A DNA stretch of 6,436 bases from Candidatus Brocadiaceae bacterium (GTDB taxonomy: Bacteria > Planctomycetota > MHYJ01 > JACQXL01 > CAKKQI01), in the NCBI GenBank assembly GCA_919901895.1, contig CAKKQI010000124.1:1-6436 (forward strand), in the 5' to 3' direction. Each line of letters opens with the position of its first letter. Position 1 is the stretch's first letter. The translations under genes and the position numbers were made by a program. The notes under the pieces are model-generated. The model saw only the letters and a program-made list of their open reading frames with translations, did not search any database and had not been told where the DNA came from. Shown here piece after piece: positions 5,052 to 6,436 of the stretch.

Positions 5052-5384
5052 ATGCGCTCAACAACTTTGGTAGACGTGGCTAACGCGGTCAATCTGGATA
5101 TGAAACTGGTCCGCAATATACTGACCGAAAAACCAGGTCTCTGGGTCGGTAAAGAAATGATGGACCAGGTTTTTCAAGCCGCGCGAAAACTTCAATACGA
5201 CTTCAAAAAATTAAAAATCGGCAAGCGGATGAATCTGCGCAAAGAAGTGCTGGCCGAACTTCTGCAACAGGTTAAAAAACATCCCCGCTGGGGAAGAAAA
5301 CAAATTATCGAACACCTGAAAAAATCACAGGAACTACTTGAACGAGTTCACCGGCGAACCTTCCTGCAGGAATTCACCGAATAA
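5052..5384 (+). CDS. Stand-alone LacI-type HTH DNA-binding protein
   Basis: A 110-aa protein whose first 55 residues look like the DNA-binding head of LacI/GalR regulators. TLVDVANAVNLD (5-16) and KLVRNILTEKPG (18-29) form the helix-turn-helix, and MDQVFQAARKLQYDF (37-51) corresponds to the third helix and hinge start (family pattern V-AA-LGY). The sugar-binding effector domain, normally about 270 residues, is absent. Instead residues 58-110 form a basic, probably helical tail (LRKEVLAELLQQVKKHPRW, then KQIIEHLKKSQELLERVHRR) that may dimerise or bind nucleic acid. The gene appears complete: it has a good promoter and a normal stop, with no decayed LacI sequence behind it. The ribosome binding site is weak (GGGG, about 10 bases before ATG). 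It is divergent from the deiminase operon and could regulate it. A nucleoid-type role is also possible. Confidence 0.72.
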   Translation: MRSTTLVDVANAVNLDMKLVRNILTEKPGLWVGKEMMDQVFQAARKLQYDFKKLKIGKRMNLRKEVLAELLQQVKKHPRWGRKQIIEHLKKSQELLERVHRRTFLQEFTE

Positions 5385-5399
5385 GCTAACCACTGATAA

Positions 5400-5422
5400 G
5401 TAATCGGTTATCGGTGATCAGT
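5400..5422. repeat. Left terminal inverted repeat of the four-helix-bundle cassette
   Basis: These 23 bases match 5639-5661 in reverse complement at 21 of 23 positions; the innermost 13 (5410-5422, reverse complement ACTGATCACCGAT) are exact. The repeat is built of ACTGAT/ACCGAT-like words and begins 16 bases after the HTH gene stop. It overlaps the last codons of the pseudogene. Confidence 0.8.
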
Positions 5423-5619
5423 AAAAACAGAACTGATTCGCCTTGCTAATCATTGAATTTAACATTTTTCCTATAGAAGCATGAGGAACGCCTGATTTGG
5501 TCAGTTAGTGAATACATTTCTTCTTTGGGGAATTTTTTGGATACCTCATAAATCTCCCTTAATAATTGACGAGATATTTTGTAAACTTCTAAATCTCTAA
5601 AACTTTTCGCACGTTGCAT
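5418..5619 (-). pseudogene. Four-helix-bundle protein (S23/IVP-type) with a large internal deletion
   Basis: ATG at 5619 has AGGAG 7 bases upstream. It opens MQRAKSFRDLEVYKIS, continues through KKFPKEEMY and DQIRRSS, the typical first half of the four-helix-bundle family named after proteins encoded in 23S rRNA intervening sequences. After Ser46 the frame turns to unrelated residues (CFYRKNVKFND) and stops at 5446. In another frame at the same place, IGKMLNSMISKANQF is the typical C-terminal end of the same family, closing with TGA at 5420-5418. Family members are about 115-125 aa, so some 50-55 codons were lost and the frame shifted at the junction near 5470-5485. The gene is dead, but both ends and the ribosome binding site remain clear. 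This is family knowledge recalled from memory, with no search run. Confidence 0.8.
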
Positions 5620-5631
5620 TTTTTATCTCCT

Positions 5632-5676
5632 ACTGATAACTGATCACCGATTACTGATTACCGGTCACCGGTTACT
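5632..5676. repeat. Right terminal inverted repeat with tandem ACTGAT/ACCGAT words
   Basis: Bases 5639-5661 pair with 5400-5422 (21 of 23). Around them lies a degenerate tandem array of ACTGATAACTGATCACCGA-like words running to 5676, 9 bases before the stop codon of the serine protease gene. Together with the left copy it brackets the pseudogene closely, as expected for a mobile or formerly mobile cassette. I found no convincing target-site duplication outside the two arms. Confidence 0.75.
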
Positions 5677-5684
5677 AAGATGGT

Positions 5685-6436
5685 TCACTTGTTGTTTAAT
5701 CCCCCGGCCAGAGACGGGTTGGATTTTCCGGCCTCTTCCCTCATCGCATCGCACCATTCTTTGGTATAATTTTCGTCATAAAGAAACTGATAGAATTGTT
5801 CATCCAACCAGTCCAGGATGCTGTCCGGTGAAATAATTAAACTTAAATGCGGAACGGGGATGGCGATAAAATTGGTATAAACGCTAATCATAGAAGACAC
5901 CCCGATAAATTCTCCGGTCTCGCCCAGGAAAACCCCGCCGCCGGAATTACCGAAAATCGTCGGGGCGTTGGTCATCCAGAATTTCTCCCCGTTCATCTCG
6001 CGTTTTAAACTGGTTACCTCGCCGTAAGTGGGCAGCGGGTCATATCCGAGCGGACAACCCATCACATAAACCGGCGAAAAAATATTAATCATCTGCATTT
6101 TTCCCCTGGTAACCAGACGGGCTTGGGCCGGAAACGGCCGGTTGCTTTTAATCTTCAACAAAGCCAAATCCTTACTCTTATGCGCACCGACAATCTCCGC
6201 CTGATAAGGCACCATCTCCTCGCCTTTTTCATCATAAACCTTAATAGTTATTTCCGATAAAATCTTACCCGCCCCGATAATATCCGGACCCGCGGCTTTA
6301 TCCTTAGATTCAATGATCTCGTAAATGACATGATAAGCCGTCAGGACATAAGTATGATAATTATTATCCCGGTCAGGCCGGCTGTAAACAATCGTTCCGC
6401 CTCCGACACTGTCATTAGTTTTAATCCAAACCGACG
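5685..6436 (-). CDS. Trypsin-like serine protease (HtrA/trypsin-2 type), N-terminus outside the window
   Basis: The reading frame is open from the right edge to the stop at 5685, giving 249 visible residues; the true start lies beyond 6436, and the internal Met at 6215 falls between catalytic residues, so it is not the start. Counting from the first visible residue, VGGGTIVYS (10-18) begins the first barrel, TAYHV holds catalytic His35, KDLALLKI holds Asp89, and IFGNSGGG holds Ser164 with its oxyanion-hole glycine. Spacing and motifs fit the S1C/trypsin-2 domain of HtrA-like proteases. After the serine come GEFIGVSSMIS and AIPVPHLSLIISP, the usual end of the second barrel. Only about 45 residues follow, so there is no PDZ domain and the C-terminus is short and charged. 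Such proteases usually act in the periplasm or outside the cell; its signal sequence cannot be seen here. It runs in the same direction as the rest of the cluster but is separated by the pseudogene cassette and HTH gene. Confidence 0.88.
   Translation of the reverse strand, partial: SVWIKTNDSVGGGTIVYSRPDRDNNYHTYVLTAYHVIYEIIESKDKAAGPDIIGAGKILSEITIKVYDEKGEEMVPYQAEIVGAHKSKDLALLKIKSNRPFPAQARLVTRGKMQMINIFSPVYVMGCPLGYDPLPTYGEVTSLKREMNGEKFWMTNAPTIFGNSGGGVFLGETGEFIGVSSMISVYTNFIAIPVPHLSLIISPDSILDWLDEQFYQFLYDENYTKEWCDAMREEAGKSNPSLAGGLNNK

Noticed and set aside
5446..5619. An intact 57-aa gene
   Set aside because: The first 46 codons match the four-helix-bundle family, but the tail is out of frame and the family's C-terminus appears in another frame straight after, so it is better described as a deleted pseudogene.
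5392..5676. CRISPR array or diversity-generating retroelement (the Avd protein is a four-helix bundle)
   Set aside because: Repeats are degenerate and form one inverted pair, not evenly spaced direct repeats; no reverse transcriptase, template repeat or cas gene is present.

Overview
The window is bacterial chromosomal DNA of moderate GC (about mid-40s % by eye). It is densely packed, with strong AGGAGG-type ribosome binding sites, and most genes are on the minus strand. There are no rRNA or tRNA genes and no phage structural genes. The mix of genes suggests an uncultured environmental bacterium, perhaps Planctomycetota or a nearby candidate phylum. That mix is an ARPP-1/DUF6569 protein, an exported zincin lipoprotein, a deiminase-like enzyme, a stand-alone LacI-type HTH protein and a decayed four-helix-bundle (S23/IVP-type) gene. 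The taxonomic guess is weak inference.

Layout, read right to left because most genes run that way. At the right edge is the C-terminal 249 residues of a trypsin-like serine protease (5685-6436, minus), with His, Asp and Ser all visible. Beside it is a 300-base stretch holding an internally deleted four-helix-bundle pseudogene (5418-5619, minus) between 23-bp inverted repeats. A small plus-strand gene follows (5052-5384): a LacI-type DNA-binding head with no effector domain. It has a good promoter and is divergent from a minus-strand operon. That operon encodes an exported 188-aa protein of unknown function (4320-4886) and, 5 bases on, a membrane-anchored protein of the deiminase/amidinotransferase fold (3103-4314). 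After a 137-base gap with its own possible promoter comes a zincin-type lipoprotein (1997-2965).

A RelB/RelE-like toxin-antitoxin pair (1430-1940, plus) sits backwards between the zincin gene and an ARPP-1 family membrane protein (119-1183, minus). On each side of the pair is a copy of a 65-base segment, 60/65 identical. It comprises the last 11 codons of a zincin-like gene plus an AT-rich palindrome. The copy next to ARPP-1 belongs to no intact gene, so the pair appears to have interrupted or replaced a tandem zincin-like paralogue. Downstream of ARPP-1, another palindrome and a strong ribosome binding site lead into a secreted or membrane protein cut by the left edge.

Almost every non-TA minus-strand product carries an export signal or membrane anchor, or belongs to a family that is commonly exported. 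The cluster therefore looks devoted to the envelope or periplasm: proteolysis, possible guanidino-group chemistry and accessory proteins. A joint function is inference. The two least expected signals are the toxin-antitoxin scar with its orphan C-terminal tail, and a family of palindromes placed exactly between stop codons and ribosome binding sites.
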